A stretch of DNA of 64,000 bases, from assembly GCF_014205115.1 (NCBI RefSeq), contig NZ_JACHMW010000001.1, forward strand, positions 744,001 to 808,000, written 5' to 3'. Positions within the stretch are counted from its first letter, which is position 1. Each line of letters begins with the position of its first letter. A program made the position numbers and the translations under genes. Positions 16,859 to 25,459 of the stretch are shown here, piece after piece. The stretch comes from Micrococcus endophyticus (GTDB taxonomy: Bacteria; Actinomycetota; Actinomycetes; Actinomycetales; Micrococcaceae). The notes below the pieces were generated by a model. That model did not search any database. It saw nothing but the letters and a program-made list of their open reading frames with translations, and was not told where the DNA came from.

Positions 16859-17923
16859 TCAGTCCTGGTCCTGCTCCTGGATCCTTCCACCGTACGCGTC
16901 CACGCCGCGCTCGGCGGCACGTGACCGGGCCGCCATGAGCCGGGCCTCCTTGGCCGCCTTGCGCGCCTTCTTGTCCGTGACGGGGCGCTCGCCGAGGGCC
17001 TCGGGGGTCCACCGGGCCTCGTCGGCCGGCTGCCAGGCCTCGACGTCCTCGGCCTTGAATTCGGAGACCTTGGAGCGCTTCTTCAGCCGCAGGGCCTCCT
17101 CGCCGGTGGCGAGGCGGCGGGCGGTGAGCAGGAACCCGGTGTGGGCGACCATCCGGTGGTCGGGGCGCACGGCGAGCCCGTCCAGGTGCCAGCCGCGCAC
17201 GAGGGTCTCGTTGGCCTCCACCTGGGTGAACCGGCCGGAGTCCCGGATGGCCTCGGCCACGCGGGAGAGCTGGGTGGCGGTGGCCACGTAGTTCAGCCAG
17301 ACGCCGCCGGGGGCGAGGACCTCGGCGACGGCGTCGAGGCACTCCCAGGGCGCGAGCATGTCCAGGACCACGCGGTCCACGGAGCCGGGCTCGTGGACGC
17401 GGGTCATCTGCTCCTGGGCGTCGCCGAGGTGGATGGACCAGGCGGGGTGCTCGGCGCCGAAGAACGCCTCCACGTTGGCGCGGGCCACGTCCGCGAACTC
17501 CTCGCGGCGCTCGTAGGAGTGCAGCCGGCCGTGGTCCCCCACGGCGCGCAGCAGGGACATGGACAGGGCGCCGGAGCCGACGCCGGCCTCGACCACCACG
17601 GCGCCCGGGAAGATATCCGCCTGCTGCACGATCTGGGCGGCGTCCTTGGGGTAGACCACGGTGGCCCCGCGCGGCATGGAGAGCACGAAGTCGTTGAGCA
17701 GCGGGCGCAGCACCTGGTAGGGCTGGCCGGCGGAGTTCTCCACCACCACGCCCTCGAAGCCGCCGATCAGGTCGTCGTGGCGCAGCACCCCCTGGTAGCT
17801 GTGGAACTCGCCGCCGGGCAGCAGGGTGATGGTGTTCAGGCGGCCCTTGGCGTCCTTGATCTGGACGCGCTGGCCGGCCCGCAGGGGGCCGCGGCGCGCG
17901 CTCACGCCGGTGGGTTCGGTCAT
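16859..17923 (-). CDS. trmI: tRNA (adenine-58-N1)-methyltransferase TrmI
   Basis: SAM-dependent methylation of A58 in the T-loop of tRNAs. The 354-residue protein has the TrmI N-terminal beta domain (GPLRAGQRVQIKDAKGRLNTITL with the SYQGVLRHDDLIG strand). The Rossmann core has motif I VVEAGVGSGALSMSLL, an acidic pair in YERREEFADVARAN, and motif IV-like VVLDMLAPWE. A lysine/alanine-rich tail (KKARKAAKEARLMAARSR) is an actinobacterial extension. ATG 17923 has a GAAGGAG site. It follows the M50 protease gene by 23 bases and precedes mpa by 13, an arrangement common next to mpa in actinobacteria. Confidence 0.95.
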   Translation of the reverse strand: MTEPTGVSARRGPLRAGQRVQIKDAKGRLNTITLLPGGEFHSYQGVLRHDDLIGGFEGVVVENSAGQPYQVLRPLLNDFVLSMPRGATVVYPKDAAQIVQQADIFPGAVVVEAGVGSGALSMSLLRAVGDHGRLHSYERREEFADVARANVEAFFGAEHPAWSIHLGDAQEQMTRVHEPGSVDRVVLDMLAPWECLDAVAEVLAPGGVWLNYVATATQLSRVAEAIRDSGRFTQVEANETLVRGWHLDGLAVRPDHRMVAHTGFLLTARRLATGEEALRLKKRSKVSEFKAEDVEAWQPADEARWTPEALGERPVTDKKARKAAKEARLMAARSRAAERGVDAYGGRIQEQDQD

Positions 17924-17946
17924 CGTCGGGTGGCTCCTTCGTCGGG

Positions 17947-19089
17947 TCAGGGGCGCCGCGTCGCGTGGACGGCGGCGAGGATGCGTTCGCGGGGCACCAC
18001 CGAGCGCACGAGTCCGCGCGCGTCGGTGAGCACCCACACGGGGGTCTCGGGGTCGGCCAGGACGGCCGCGAGCTCGGGGCCGGCCTCGGGCAGGGCCTCG
18101 CGCTCCAGCACGGCCTGCGGGGCCAGGGCGACGGCGGCGGCCGCCACGGGGGTGCCCGCGCGGGCGGCCGCGTCCAGGCGGCCCACGGCGGTGAGGTCGA
18201 GCACCCCGCGAGGCAGGCCTGCACCGTCCACGGCGACCGCAGCCCGCCGGCCGCCGTCGGCGTGGGCCAGGGCCTCGGCCACGGAGAGGTGCTCGGGGAC
18301 GGCGACGGCGGCCAGCTCGAGGTCCGCCAGCCGCAGCCCGGCCAGCCGCCGGCCCCACCGCCCCCGCGCCACGGCGTCGCCGGCGCCCCGCCACAGGGTG
18401 AGCGCGGCCCAGATGAGGAGCACGGTGAACAGCACGTCCGGGGTCCGGCCCTGCAGCAGCGGCGCCAGCAGGGCGGCGGCGATGATAGCGGCGGAGATCA
18501 CACGTCCGGCCCAGCCGGAGGCCTCGACGCCGCGGTCCCGGGACCCGGTGGCCGCCCACACGGCGGACTCCACCATGCGCCCGCCGTCCAGCGGGGCGCC
18601 GGGCAGGGCGTTGAAGGCCGCGAGCAGCAGGTTCGCCCACACCGTGACGTCCAGCAGCAGGGCGGCCACGGAGGGCCCGTCCACCGCGCGGGCGGCCAGG
18701 TGGGCGAGCCCGGCGAGGGCGAGGTTGGCGGCCGGGCCGGCCATCGCGGTGAACACCATGCCCAGCGGCCCGGCGTGCGCGCCGCGGAACTGGGTGTGCC
18801 CGCCCCACAGGGTGAGGGCGATCTCCTCGGCCCGCTGGCCCGCGGCGCGGCCGGCGAGCGCGTGGGCGACCTCGTGCACGAGCACGGACAGGGCCAGCAG
18901 CACGGCGTAGCCAAGGGCGACCCCGTAGGCGCCGGCGCCCAGCTCGGGCAGCGCGCGCCGGATCTGCGGGCCGAAGGCCAGGACGATCGCGGCGGCGATG
19001 AGCAGCCACGTCCAGGACAGCAGCACGGGCGCCCCGGCCACGGAGCCCAGGCGGAGGGAGCCGGTGCGCCGGGCGGCGGCGCCGCTCAC
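17947..19089 (-). CDS. Site-2-type membrane zinc metalloprotease (M50) with C-terminal CBS-like domain
   Basis: An intramembrane protease of the Rip3/SpoIVFB-like group, 380 residues. The first membrane segment covers about residues 21-40. The zinc motif HEVAH is at 72-76 inside a helix (LLALSVLVHEVAHALAG). The second half of the active site is in NALPGAPLDGGR, the conserved LDGG. Further hydrophobic helices follow, then a C-terminal region (about 265-380) with two CBS-like repeats. Start GTG 19089 overlaps the HAD gene stop (GTGA), so the two are probably co-translated. Its substrate is unknown; relatives cut membrane-bound regulators such as anti-sigma factors. Confidence 0.88.
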   Translation of the reverse strand: MSGAAARRTGSLRLGSVAGAPVLLSWTWLLIAAAIVLAFGPQIRRALPELGAGAYGVALGYAVLLALSVLVHEVAHALAGRAAGQRAEEIALTLWGGHTQFRGAHAGPLGMVFTAMAGPAANLALAGLAHLAARAVDGPSVAALLLDVTVWANLLLAAFNALPGAPLDGGRMVESAVWAATGSRDRGVEASGWAGRVISAAIIAAALLAPLLQGRTPDVLFTVLLIWAALTLWRGAGDAVARGRWGRRLAGLRLADLELAAVAVPEHLSVAEALAHADGGRRAAVAVDGAGLPRGVLDLTAVGRLDAAARAGTPVAAAAVALAPQAVLEREALPEAGPELAAVLADPETPVWVLTDARGLVRSVVPRERILAAVHATRRP

Positions 19090-19844
19090 GCGCGCCCGCC
19101 CGGGCCGGCGGGGGCGGGGGCGTCCTCGGCGCGGCCCGCCGCGACGTCGCGGACGGCGGCCAGGTCCGCCGGGGCGCGCCCGGCCAGGGTGTCCCACTCG
19201 ACGGTGGCCGCCCCGGCCGGCAGCGGCAGGACGCTGGGCACGCCCACGGTGGGCAGGCCGGCGGCCACGGCCGCGGCGACGCCGACCGGCGAGTCCTCGA
19301 CGGCGACGCAGCCGGCGGCGTCCAGGCCCGGATGCCGCGCGGCGAGCAGGTCCAGCGCGAGCAGGTAGGCCTCGGGGTCGGGCTTGCCGCGGGCCACCAG
19401 GTCTCCGGAGACGACGACGTCGAGGGCGCCCGCGGGGGCGCGCTCGGCGAGGGCGCGGGCCAGAGGGGTGTGCGACATGGTGACGAGCGCGCCGGGGACG
19501 CCGGCCTCGGCCAGGGCGGCGAGCAGCTCGCGGGCCCCGGCGCGCCAGGGGACGCGGTCCGCCACGCCGCGGGTCACGGCGCCCATGGTGCGCTCGATGA
19601 TCTCGTCGACCGGCAGGTCCAGCCCTGCCGCCTGCAGGCGGCGCGCGCCCTCGTCAAGGGGGCGGCCCACGAGGGAGTCGGCCAGGGCCTCGGACCACAC
19701 GCCGCCGTGCTCCGCGAGCAGGCGCCGCTGGGAGGCGTTCCACAGGGGCTCGGTGTCCACGAGGGTGCCGTCCATGTCCCAGAGGACGGCGCGCGGGAGG
19801 GCGCGGGCGCGCTCGGCCGGGCGGGCCGCGGGGGTGGAGGGCAT
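19086..19844 (-). CDS. HAD-superfamily phosphatase (beta-phosphoglucomutase-like)
   Basis: A 252-residue HAD hydrolase with a helical cap of the phosphoglucomutase/phosphatase type. Motif I is AVLWDMDGTLVDTEPLW with Asp nucleophile and Asp+2 acid/base. Motif II is the Thr of GALVTMSH. Motif III is the Lys in ARGKPDPEAYLLA. Motif IV is VAVEDSPVGVAAA. The likely substrate is a small sugar phosphate but cannot be read from sequence. ATG 19844 is preferred over ATG 19853: a TAGGAT box lies exactly 7 bases upstream of it, and the earlier ATG would fall inside that spacer region. Head of the HAD-M50-trmI-mpa-dop run. Confidence 0.88.
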   Translation of the reverse strand: MPSTPAARPAERARALPRAVLWDMDGTLVDTEPLWNASQRRLLAEHGGVWSEALADSLVGRPLDEGARRLQAAGLDLPVDEIIERTMGAVTRGVADRVPWRAGARELLAALAEAGVPGALVTMSHTPLARALAERAPAGALDVVVSGDLVARGKPDPEAYLLALDLLAARHPGLDAAGCVAVEDSPVGVAAAVAAGLPTVGVPSVLPLPAGAATVEWDTLAGRAPADLAAVRDVAAGRAEDAPAPAGPGGRA

Positions 19845-19851
19845 GGGGTCC

Positions 19852-19857
19852 ATCCTA
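19852..19857 (-). promoter_or_regulatory. Leaderless -10 box for the HAD-M50-trmI-mpa-dop run
   Basis: Minus-strand TAGGAT, 7 bases before ATG 19844. It is divergent from the TAGGCT box of the PAC2 gene about 70 bases away. Confidence 0.55.
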
Positions 19858-19924
19858 TCGAGCGCGCGGCGGGCGCCCGCACGGGGGCGGTGGCCCGCCC
19901 GTGACCGCGGTGCCGGGCCGTGCC

Positions 19925-19930
19925 TAGGCT
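19925..19930 (+). promoter_or_regulatory. Leaderless -10 box for the PAC2 gene
   Basis: TAGGCT lies 7 bases before ATG 19938. A GTGACC hexamer at 19901-19906, 18 bases upstream, is a fair -35. No Shine-Dalgarno sequence is present. Confidence 0.6.
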
Positions 19931-19937
19931 GGCCGCC

Positions 19938-20888
19938 ATGACCGACGCATCCTCCGTGGACCAGCCGGACGACGCCCTGGGGCCGCTCCGGACGCACCTG
20001 ACGGCCACCGTCGACGACCTCGAGGCGGGGCTGCGCGCGCCCACGGTCCTGCTGCTGGCCTTCGAGGGCTGGAACGACGCCGGGGACGCGGCCAGCGGGG
20101 CGCTCGACGCCCTGCGCGAGCAGTGGGACGCCGCCGAGTCCGGCCGGATCTGCGACGGCGAGTTCTACGACTACCAGGTGACCCGTCCCGTGGTCCGCCG
20201 GGACGCGGACGGCATGGGCACCCTCGAGTGGCCGGCCGTGCGCCTGCACGAGGCACAGCTGGACGCGCAGGGCCGCCCGGTCGCCGGCGAGGCCGCGCCC
20301 CCGGACGGGGTGCGCGTGCTGCTGGCCGTCGGCGTCGAGCCCAACGTGCGCTGGCAGGCGTTCGCCGAGGAGCTGTTCGCGGCCGCGGCCGCGCGGCAGG
20401 TGGACGCCGTCGTCACCCTCGGGGCACTGCTGGCGGACGTGCCGCACAGTCGGCCCCTGCGGGCCCGGCCCACCTCCCCGCTCGTGGACGTCCGCGTGGC
20501 CGTGGGCGCGGACCGCCCCGCGTACGAGGGCCCCACGGGGATCGTCGGGGTCATCGCGGACGAGGCGGCCCGCCGCGGCCTGCCCAGCGTCTCCCTGTGG
20601 GGCGCGGTGCCGCACTACGTGGCCCAGGCGCCCTCCCCCAAGACCCTGCTCGGCCTCGTGGAGGCGATCGAGGACCTGTTGCACGTGAGCGTCTCCACGT
20701 GCGAGCTCGAGGACGACGCCCAGGCGTGGCAGCGCGGCGTGGACGAGCTCGCCGCCGAGGACCCCGACGTCGCCGCGTACGTCCGTCAGCTCGAGGAGGC
20801 GCAGGACACGCAGCAGCTGCCCGAGGCCTCGGGTGAGGCCATCGCCCGGGAGTTCGAGCGCTACCTGCGCGGGCGCAGCGGGCGCTGA
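19938..20888 (+). CDS. PAC2 family protein
   Basis: A 316-residue cytoplasmic protein of the PAC2 (proteasome assembly chaperone 2-like) family, common in actinobacteria. Signatures are VLLLAFEGWNDAGDAASGAL near the N-terminus, an acidic FYDYQVTRP element, LLAVGVEPNVRWQ, VTLGALLADVPHSRP, the YEGPTGIVGVIADEAARRGLPS glycine-rich stretch and SLWGAVPHYVAQAPSPK. The biochemical role in bacteria is unknown; the name comes from eukaryotic proteasome assembly factors. ATG 19938 is fixed by the -10 box 7 bases upstream. It is divergent from the HAD gene and convergent with mshC, with 13 bases between the stops and no hairpin. Confidence 0.88.
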   Translation: MTDASSVDQPDDALGPLRTHLTATVDDLEAGLRAPTVLLLAFEGWNDAGDAASGALDALREQWDAAESGRICDGEFYDYQVTRPVVRRDADGMGTLEWPAVRLHEAQLDAQGRPVAGEAAPPDGVRVLLAVGVEPNVRWQAFAEELFAAAAARQVDAVVTLGALLADVPHSRPLRARPTSPLVDVRVAVGADRPAYEGPTGIVGVIADEAARRGLPSVSLWGAVPHYVAQAPSPKTLLGLVEAIEDLLHVSVSTCELEDDAQAWQRGVDELAAEDPDVAAYVRQLEEAQDTQQLPEASGEAIAREFERYLRGRSGR

Positions 20889-20901
20889 GCCCTCCGCCGG
20901 C

Positions 20902-22173
20902 TCAGCGCAGGCGCAGGCCCAGCAGGGCCGAGGCGACGTCGGCCACGGCCACCGGGGCGGCGTCGTCGGCCGCGTCCAGGCCCGGCAGCGTGCCCGCGGC
21001 CCACGCGTCGAGCGCCTCGAGGGCGCGGGGGGCGTCCAGGTCGTCCGAGAGCGCGGCGTGGACCGCGTCGAGCACGGCGGAGCCGGCCTGCGCGTGCGGG
21101 CCCTCGAGGGCGGCGCGCCAGCGCGCCACGCGCTCCTGCGCGCGGGCCAGCACGTCTTCGGACCACTCCCAGTCGGAGCGGTAGTGGTGCGCGAGGATCG
21201 CGGCGCGCACGGCCACCGGCTCGACGCCGCGGGCGCGCAGCCGGGAGACGAGCTCGAGGTTGCCCAGGGACTTGGACATCTTCTGCCCGTCCAGGGCCAC
21301 CATGCCGGTGTGGGCGTAGTGCCGGGCCAAGGGCCGGCCGTCCACGGCGGTGGCGTGGGCGGCGGAGAACTCGTGGTGCGGGAAGCGCAGGTCGGACCCG
21401 CCGCCCTGGACGGTGAACGGGGCGGGCAGGTGCGCGCGGGAGATCACGGAGCACTCGATGTGCCAGCCCGGCCGGCCCTCGCCGAGGGAGCGGCCGTCCC
21501 AGGCGGGCTCCCCGTCACGGTGCACGCGCCACAGCAGCGGGTCCAGCGGGTCGCGCTTGCCGGGGCGCTGCGGGTCGCCGCCGCGCTCGGGGAACACCTC
21601 GGTCATCTCGTCCAGCGGCATGGCCGAGACCTGGCCCAGCCGCCAGTCGCCGGCCGCCTCGGCGGCCCGGACGTCGAAGTAGACGTCGCCGTCGGGGGCG
21701 TCGGCCTCGCCGGGGACCCGGTAGGCCAGGCCGGCGGCCAGCATGGCCTCCACCGCGTCCACCACCAGGTCGATCGCCTCGGTGGCGCCCACGTAGTGGT
21801 CCGGGGCGAGCACCTCGAGCGCGGCCATGTCCGAGCGGAACAGGTCGGTCTGGTCGCGGGCGAGCTCCCGCCAGTCCACGCCCGTGGCGTCGGCGCGCTC
21901 GAGCAGCGGGTCGTCCACGTCCGTCACGTTCTGGACGTAGGCGACCTCGAGGCCGGCGGCGCGCCAGTAGCGGTTCAGCAGGTCGAAGGCCACATAGGTG
22001 CTGGCGTGGCCGAGGTGCGTGGCGTCGTAGGGGGTGATGCCGCAGACGTAGAGCGAGGCCTCCCGGGCGTCGTTGCCCGGGTGCCGGACGGCGCCGGTGG
22101 CAGTGTCGTGCAGGCGCAGCCGGTCCGGCCGGGTCGGCACGGCGGGCGGGACGGGGGTGGACCAGGACTTCAC
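20902..22173 (-). CDS. mshC: Cysteine:GlcN-Ins ligase MshC (mycothiol biosynthesis)
   Basis: ATP-dependent ligation of cysteine to glucosaminyl-inositol, the third chemical step of mycothiol synthesis. The 423-residue protein belongs to the class I cysteinyl-tRNA synthetase fold. HIGH-like THLGHAST follows [11 protein letters not shown], whose Cys is a zinc ligand. The second zinc-site region is [10 protein letters not shown] and [11 protein letters not shown]. The KMSKS loop appears as [10 protein letters not shown]. The short helical C-terminus without an anticodon domain distinguishes MshC from CysS. Start GTG 22173 follows GAGGAG. It is the upstream neighbour of PAC2 (convergent), and uppP precedes it by 65 bases. 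The MshA activity needed for the same pathway is encoded at 27.6-29 kb. Confidence 0.95.
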   Translation of the reverse strand: MKSWSTPVPPAVPTRPDRLRLHDTATGAVRHPGNDAREASLYVCGITPYDATHLGHASTYVAFDLLNRYWRAAGLEVAYVQNVTDVDDPLLERADATGVDWRELARDQTDLFRSDMAALEVLAPDHYVGATEAIDLVVDAVEAMLAAGLAYRVPGEADAPDGDVYFDVRAAEAAGDWRLGQVSAMPLDEMTEVFPERGGDPQRPGKRDPLDPLLWRVHRDGEPAWDGRSLGEGRPGWHIECSVISRAHLPAPFTVQGGGSDLRFPHHEFSAAHATAVDGRPLARHYAHTGMVALDGQKMSKSLGNLELVSRLRARGVEPVAVRAAILAHHYRSDWEWSEDVLARAQERVARWRAALEGPHAQAGSAVLDAVHAALSDDLDAPRALEALDAWAAGTLPGLDAADDAAPVAVADVASALLGLRLR

Positions 22174-22238
22174 GGGACTCCTCGGCTTCGGGGCGGGCAG
22201 GCCCGACCGGGCCGGCGGGCGCGGTCGCGGGGGCGGGC

Positions 22239-23072
22239 TCAGGCGCTGATGACGCCGGTACCCAGGAGGGCGAACAGCCCCAGGCCCAGGGCGATGCGGT
22301 ACCAGACGAACGGCATGTACGAGTTGGTGGTGATGTACTTCATCAGCCAGGCGATCACGGCGTAGCCGACCACGAACGCGATGACGGTGGCCAGGAAGGT
22401 CTCACCCATCCCGTAGGGGCCCTGCGTGCCGGGCTCCGCGAGGGACTGGAACAGCTTGTAGAAGCCGGAGGCGAACACGGCCGGCACGGCCAGCAAGAAC
22501 GCGTAGCGGGCGGCGGCCGAGCGGGTGTAGCCCATGGCCAGGCCGGCGGTGATGGTGCCGCCGGAGCGGGAGACGCCGGGGATGAGCGCGAGGGACTGGG
22601 CGAAGCCGTAGAGGACGCCGTCGCGGACCGTGAGCCGCTCGAGGGGCTTGGTCTGCCGGCCGAGGCGGTCGGCCAGCGCCAGCAGCACGCCGAAGACGAT
22701 GAGCATGGTCGCGGTGATCCAGAGGGAGCGGAACTCGGTGTCGATCCAGTCCTGCAGCAGCAGGCCGAGCACGGCGATGGGGAGGGAGCCGAGGATGATG
22801 AGCCAGCCCATGCGCACGTCCGGGTCGGAGTGCGGCAGGCGGCCGGCGAGGGCCTGGAACCAGCGGCCGATGATGCGGGTGATGTCACGCCAGAAGTAGA
22901 TGAGCACGGCGAGCTCCGTGCCGATCTGGGTGATGGCCGTGAAGGCGGCGCCCGGATCCGACGCGGACGGCAGGAACTCCCCTACGATTCGGATGTGGGC
23001 GGAAGAGGAGATGGGCAGGAACTCCGTGAGGCCCTGCACCAGGCCCAGGATGATGGCTTCGATCCACGTCAC
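22239..23072 (-). CDS. uppP: Undecaprenyl-diphosphate phosphatase UppP (BacA type)
   Basis: An integral membrane phosphatase that recycles undecaprenyl diphosphate to the carrier lipid for cell-wall synthesis; it also gives bacitracin tolerance. The 277-residue product has the N-terminal signature [17 protein letters not shown] and the second motif [16 protein letters not shown], which provide the Glu, Ser and Arg active-site residues. It has about eight hydrophobic helices. Start GTG 23072 is chosen because TACAGT lies 8 bases upstream and the coding sequence begins [13 protein letters not shown] directly. Confidence 0.97.
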   Translation of the reverse strand: MTWIEAIILGLVQGLTEFLPISSSAHIRIVGEFLPSASDPGAAFTAITQIGTELAVLIYFWRDITRIIGRWFQALAGRLPHSDPDVRMGWLIILGSLPIAVLGLLLQDWIDTEFRSLWITATMLIVFGVLLALADRLGRQTKPLERLTVRDGVLYGFAQSLALIPGVSRSGGTITAGLAMGYTRSAAARYAFLLAVPAVFASGFYKLFQSLAEPGTQGPYGMGETFLATVIAFVVGYAVIAWLMKYITTNSYMPFVWYRIALGLGLFALLGTGVISA

Positions 23073-23080
23073 GGAGAGTC

Positions 23081-23086
23081 ACTGTA
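23081..23086 (-). promoter_or_regulatory. Leaderless -10 box for uppP
   Basis: Minus-strand TACAGT, 8 bases before GTG 23072, with a pyrimidine-rich spacer that cannot be a ribosome site. Confidence 0.5.
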
Positions 23087-23142
23087 CGCGACGACCCCGG
23101 GCGGGAGCCCAGGGTCGTGGGGTGGATCACGCGCGATGCGGC

Positions 23143-23367
23143 TCAGCCCTCGTCGTCGTCCTCCTCATCGTCGAACACCTCGAGGGGGGTGACCTCCTCG
23201 GTGTCGGCGTACAGGGCGTCCTCGTAGGCCTCGAAGGCGTCGGCGACGGCGAAGAACGCGGCCTCCACGGCGGGGTCGTCCTCGCCCCGCTTGTTCTGCG
23301 CGGCCACGAGGTGTTCGTTCAGGGCGGTGGTGAGGGCCTCCAGGGCCATGCGGGCGTCAGAGCTCAT
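23143..23367 (-). CDS. Small conserved actinobacterial protein with acidic tail
   Basis: A 74-residue protein that is helical to about residue 53 (ARMALEALTTALNEHLVAAQNKRGEDDPAVEAAFFAVADAFEAYEDALY). It ends in a strongly acidic tail (FDDEEDDDEG). Similar small proteins occur beside the DUF5703 gene in Arthrobacter-like genomes, sometimes labelled primosomal protein; I see no basis for that label. ATG 23367 is supported by TACCGT 6 bases upstream. Divergent from the DUF5703 gene. Function unknown. Confidence 0.7.
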   Translation of the reverse strand: MSSDARMALEALTTALNEHLVAAQNKRGEDDPAVEAAFFAVADAFEAYEDALYADTEEVTPLEVFDDEEDDDEG

Positions 23368-23373
23368 GGCTGA

Positions 23374-23379
23374 ACGGTA
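23374..23379 (-). promoter_or_regulatory. Possible leaderless -10 box for the 74-residue protein
   Basis: Minus-strand TACCGT, 6 bases before ATG 23367. It fits the TANNNT pattern seen at other genes in the window. Confidence 0.4.
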
Positions 23380-23458
23380 TCCCCCTCCCGGGAGGCCCGC
23401 CAGGGGTGGCGGGTGCTCCCCTGACCCGGGCAGCGCCCCGCCCGGGGCGCGACTCTGC

Positions 23459-23464
23459 CAGGAT
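23459..23464 (+). promoter_or_regulatory. Possible leaderless -10 box for the DUF5703 gene
   Basis: CAGGAT, 6 bases before GTG 23471. The same box and spacing precede the glycosylase gene at 12268 and the broken gene at 42075. Confidence 0.4.
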
Positions 23465-23470
23465 GGACGG

Positions 23471-23710
23471 GTGCGTGAACAGCTGATGTCCTCGACCCTG
23501 GACTCGATCGCCTGCGGCCAGAAGTGGGAGTACCTGGTGATCACGGTCTCCCCCGACGAGTCGCTGGGCGACGCCCGCCGCCGGCTCGTGGAGCACGCCG
23601 AGTACGGCCGCTGGGAGCTGCAGCGCTCCGTCCACTTCCGCGGCGGGGCCCGGCGCTACTGGCTGCGCCGCCGCGTGGTGCGCGTGGCCTCCACCCTCTC
23701 CTCCGCCTGA
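23471..23710 (+). CDS. DUF5703 family protein
   Basis: A 79-residue basic protein conserved in Micrococcales. Visible are WEYLVITVSPDESLGDARRRLVEHAEYGRWELQRS and the arginine-rich close RYWLRRRVVRV. It is probably a small alpha/beta DNA- or RNA-associated or structural protein, but no function is established. Start GTG 23471 is the first codon of the conserved MREQL-like N-terminus and has a -10-like box 6 bases upstream. Convergent with the M20 peptidase gene. Confidence 0.8.
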   Translation: MREQLMSSTLDSIACGQKWEYLVITVSPDESLGDARRRLVEHAEYGRWELQRSVHFRGGARRYWLRRRVVRVASTLSSA

Positions 23711-23759
23711 GCCCGCCTGGCCCCGCCTCGCCTCCACCCCAGGCGGACGGCGGACGGCC

Positions 23760-23787
23760 GACGACAACGGGCCGCGCCGTCGTCGTC
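23760..23787. terminator. Weak hairpin between DUF5703 and the M20 peptidase gene
   Basis: Arms 23760-23770 and 23777-23787 are complementary with one mismatch and a six-base loop. It lies between convergent genes, but there is no T tract, so the call is tentative. Confidence 0.35.
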
Positions 23788-23813
23788 CGCGGCCGGGCCA
23801 GCGGGTCGGCCGG

Positions 23814-25139
23814 TCAGCGGGGCTCGAGCATCCGCTCGAGCACGCGGCAGCCGAACTCGAGGGCGTCCACGGGCACGCGCTCGTCGATGCCGTGGAACAG
23901 CGAGGTGAACGCCAGGTCGGCGGGCAGGCGCATGGGCGCGAAGCCGTAGCCGGTGATGCCGAGGCGGGCCAGCGACTTGTTGTCCGTGCCGCCGCCGAGC
24001 ATGAACGGCAGCACCTCGGCGCCCGGGTCCTCGGCCTGCAGGGAGGCGACCATGAGCTCCACGAGGTCGCCGGAGAACGGCGTCTCCAGGGCGACGTCGC
24101 GGTGCTCGGGCTCGATGGTCACGTCCGGACCGGCGAGCTCGGCGATCGTGGCCAGGGCGGCCTCCTCCTCGCCGGGCAGCAGGCGCGCGTCCACGGTGCC
24201 GGTCGCGGTGGAGGGGATCACGTTGTGCTTGTACCCCGAGGTCATCCCGGTGGGGTTCGAGGAGGTGCGCAGCGTGCCGGCCACCCACGAGCGGGCCTGG
24301 CCGAGCGCGTCGAGCTGCGGCGTCGGGTCCTGCTCGTCGAAGTCGACGCCCATGATCTCGGCGACCTGCTCGAGCAGCGCCCGCGTGGTCTTCGTGTAGA
24401 CCAGGGGCCACTCGTGGCCGCCGATGCGGGTCATGGCCCCGGCCAGGCGCGTCACCGCATTGTCCGGGTGGGGCGCGGAGCCGTGGCCGGGGGCGCCCTC
24501 GGCGCGCAGGTTCAGCCAGGCGATGCCCTTCTCCGCGGTCTGCACGAGGTAGGCGCGCGAGCCGTGCACCTCGGTGGAGAAGCCGCCGACCTCGGAGATC
24601 GCCTCGGTGCAGCCGTCGAACAGCTCGGGGTGGTGCTCCACGAGCCAGCGCGCCCCGTAGACGCCGCCGGCCTCCTCGTCCGCGAAGAACGCCACGGTGA
24701 GCGGGCGCCGGGGTCGCCGGCCCGTGCGGGCCAGGTGAAGCAGGACGGAGAGCACCATCGCGTCCATGCCCTTCATGTCCACGGCGCCGCGGCCCCAGAT
24801 CATGCCGTCCTTGAGCTCGGCGCCGAACGGGTCCACGCTCCACTCGTCTGCCTCGGCCGGCACCACGTCCGTGTGGCCGTGCACCACGAGCCCCGGCGCG
24901 TCCTCGTCCCAGCCGGGCAGGTGCCCGACGACGGACACGCGCCCGGGCGAGGACTCGAAGAGGCGGGGCCTCATCCCGGCCTCCTCCATGAGCCGGGCGC
25001 AAAGGGCGGCGGCCTCCGGCTCTCCCACGGAGACGTTGCCCCCACGGTTGGTGGTGTCGATGCGGATGAGGTCGCGGCAGATCTCCACGACGCGGTCCTC
25101 GGGGCGGGAGACGGGGGTGTCATGAGCGTTCTGGGTCAT
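23814..25139 (-). CDS. M20/M25/M40 family zinc metallopeptidase (ArgE/DapE-like)
   Basis: A 441-residue dizinc amidohydrolase or peptidase. Metal ligands are visible: His in VVHGHTDVVP, the bridging Asp in WGRGAVDMKGMDA, the EE pair in FFADEEAGGVYGARW, and the late His in TSLFHGIDER. The lid domain (about 195-310) contains GAPGHGSAPHPDNAVTRLA. It probably cleaves small peptides or acyl-amino acids; the substrate is not readable. ATG 25139 is supported by a TAGGCT box exactly 7 bases upstream and no ribosome site. Divergent from tRNA-Leu. Confidence 0.92.
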   Translation of the reverse strand: MTQNAHDTPVSRPEDRVVEICRDLIRIDTTNRGGNVSVGEPEAAALCARLMEEAGMRPRLFESSPGRVSVVGHLPGWDEDAPGLVVHGHTDVVPAEADEWSVDPFGAELKDGMIWGRGAVDMKGMDAMVLSVLLHLARTGRRPRRPLTVAFFADEEAGGVYGARWLVEHHPELFDGCTEAISEVGGFSTEVHGSRAYLVQTAEKGIAWLNLRAEGAPGHGSAPHPDNAVTRLAGAMTRIGGHEWPLVYTKTTRALLEQVAEIMGVDFDEQDPTPQLDALGQARSWVAGTLRTSSNPTGMTSGYKHNVIPSTATGTVDARLLPGEEEAALATIAELAGPDVTIEPEHRDVALETPFSGDLVELMVASLQAEDPGAEVLPFMLGGGTDNKSLARLGITGYGFAPMRLPADLAFTSLFHGIDERVPVDALEFGCRVLERMLEPR

Positions 25140-25143
25140 GGTT

Positions 25144-25172
25144 TTGAGCCTAGCCGCAGCGCGTGCTACAGT
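25144..25172 (+). promoter_or_regulatory. Promoter of tRNA-Leu
   Basis: TTGAGC at 25144-25149 and TACAGT at 25167-25172 with a 17-base spacer give a good vegetative promoter. Transcription would start near 25180, about 70 bases before the mature tRNA. Confidence 0.6.
25147..25152 (-). promoter_or_regulatory. Leaderless -10 box for the M20 peptidase gene
   Basis: Minus-strand TAGGCT, 7 bases before ATG 25139, spacer CAAAACC. It interleaves with the tRNA promoter on the other strand. Confidence 0.6.
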
Positions 25173-25251
25173 TCTCGAGTTGCCCGGCGAGGGAACGGCT
25201 CGAGAGAGTCGGACCGGACCAGGTGAACGGGCCTTCTCGGCCCGAGGATGA

Positions 25252-25335
25252 GCGCGAGTGGCGGAATTGGTAGACGCGCAGCGTTGAGGTCGCTGTGTCC
25301 GCAAGGACGTGGGGGTTCAAGTCCCCCCTCGCGCA
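25252..25335 (+). tRNA. tRNA-Leu (anticodon GAG)
   Basis: A class II tRNA of 84 bases. The acceptor stem GCGCGAG (25252-25258) pairs with CTCGCGC (25328-25334), with discriminator A at 25335. The anticodon stem CAGCG/CGCTG holds the loop TTGAGGT, anticodon GAG, reading CUC/CUU. A long variable arm (TGTCCGCAAGGACG) marks a leucine/serine-type tRNA. The T arm is GGGGG-TTCAAGT-CCCCC. The 3' CCA is not encoded. Confidence 0.97.
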
Positions 25336-25352
25336 CCGCTCATCGAAGCAGT

Positions 25353-25383
25353 AGGAGCCCCGGTCGTCACGACCGGGGCTCCT
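25353..25383 (+). terminator. Terminator of tRNA-Leu
   Basis: A perfect 13-base stem (25353-25365 with 25371-25383) and a five-base loop lie 18 bases after the tRNA. Only a short mixed tail follows. Confidence 0.8.
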
Positions 25384-25459
25384 CGCGTTCCCGCACCGCT
25401 GCGCATACTAGAGTGGAGACGTGTGACGGCAGGCGCCGTCAGCGACCGGAGACGACGGC

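Noticed and set aside
16859-19009. Extension of trmI upstream through the M50 protease gene
   Set aside because: The extension is arginine-rich shadow sequence; TrmI homology begins at ATG 17923 with a ribosome site.
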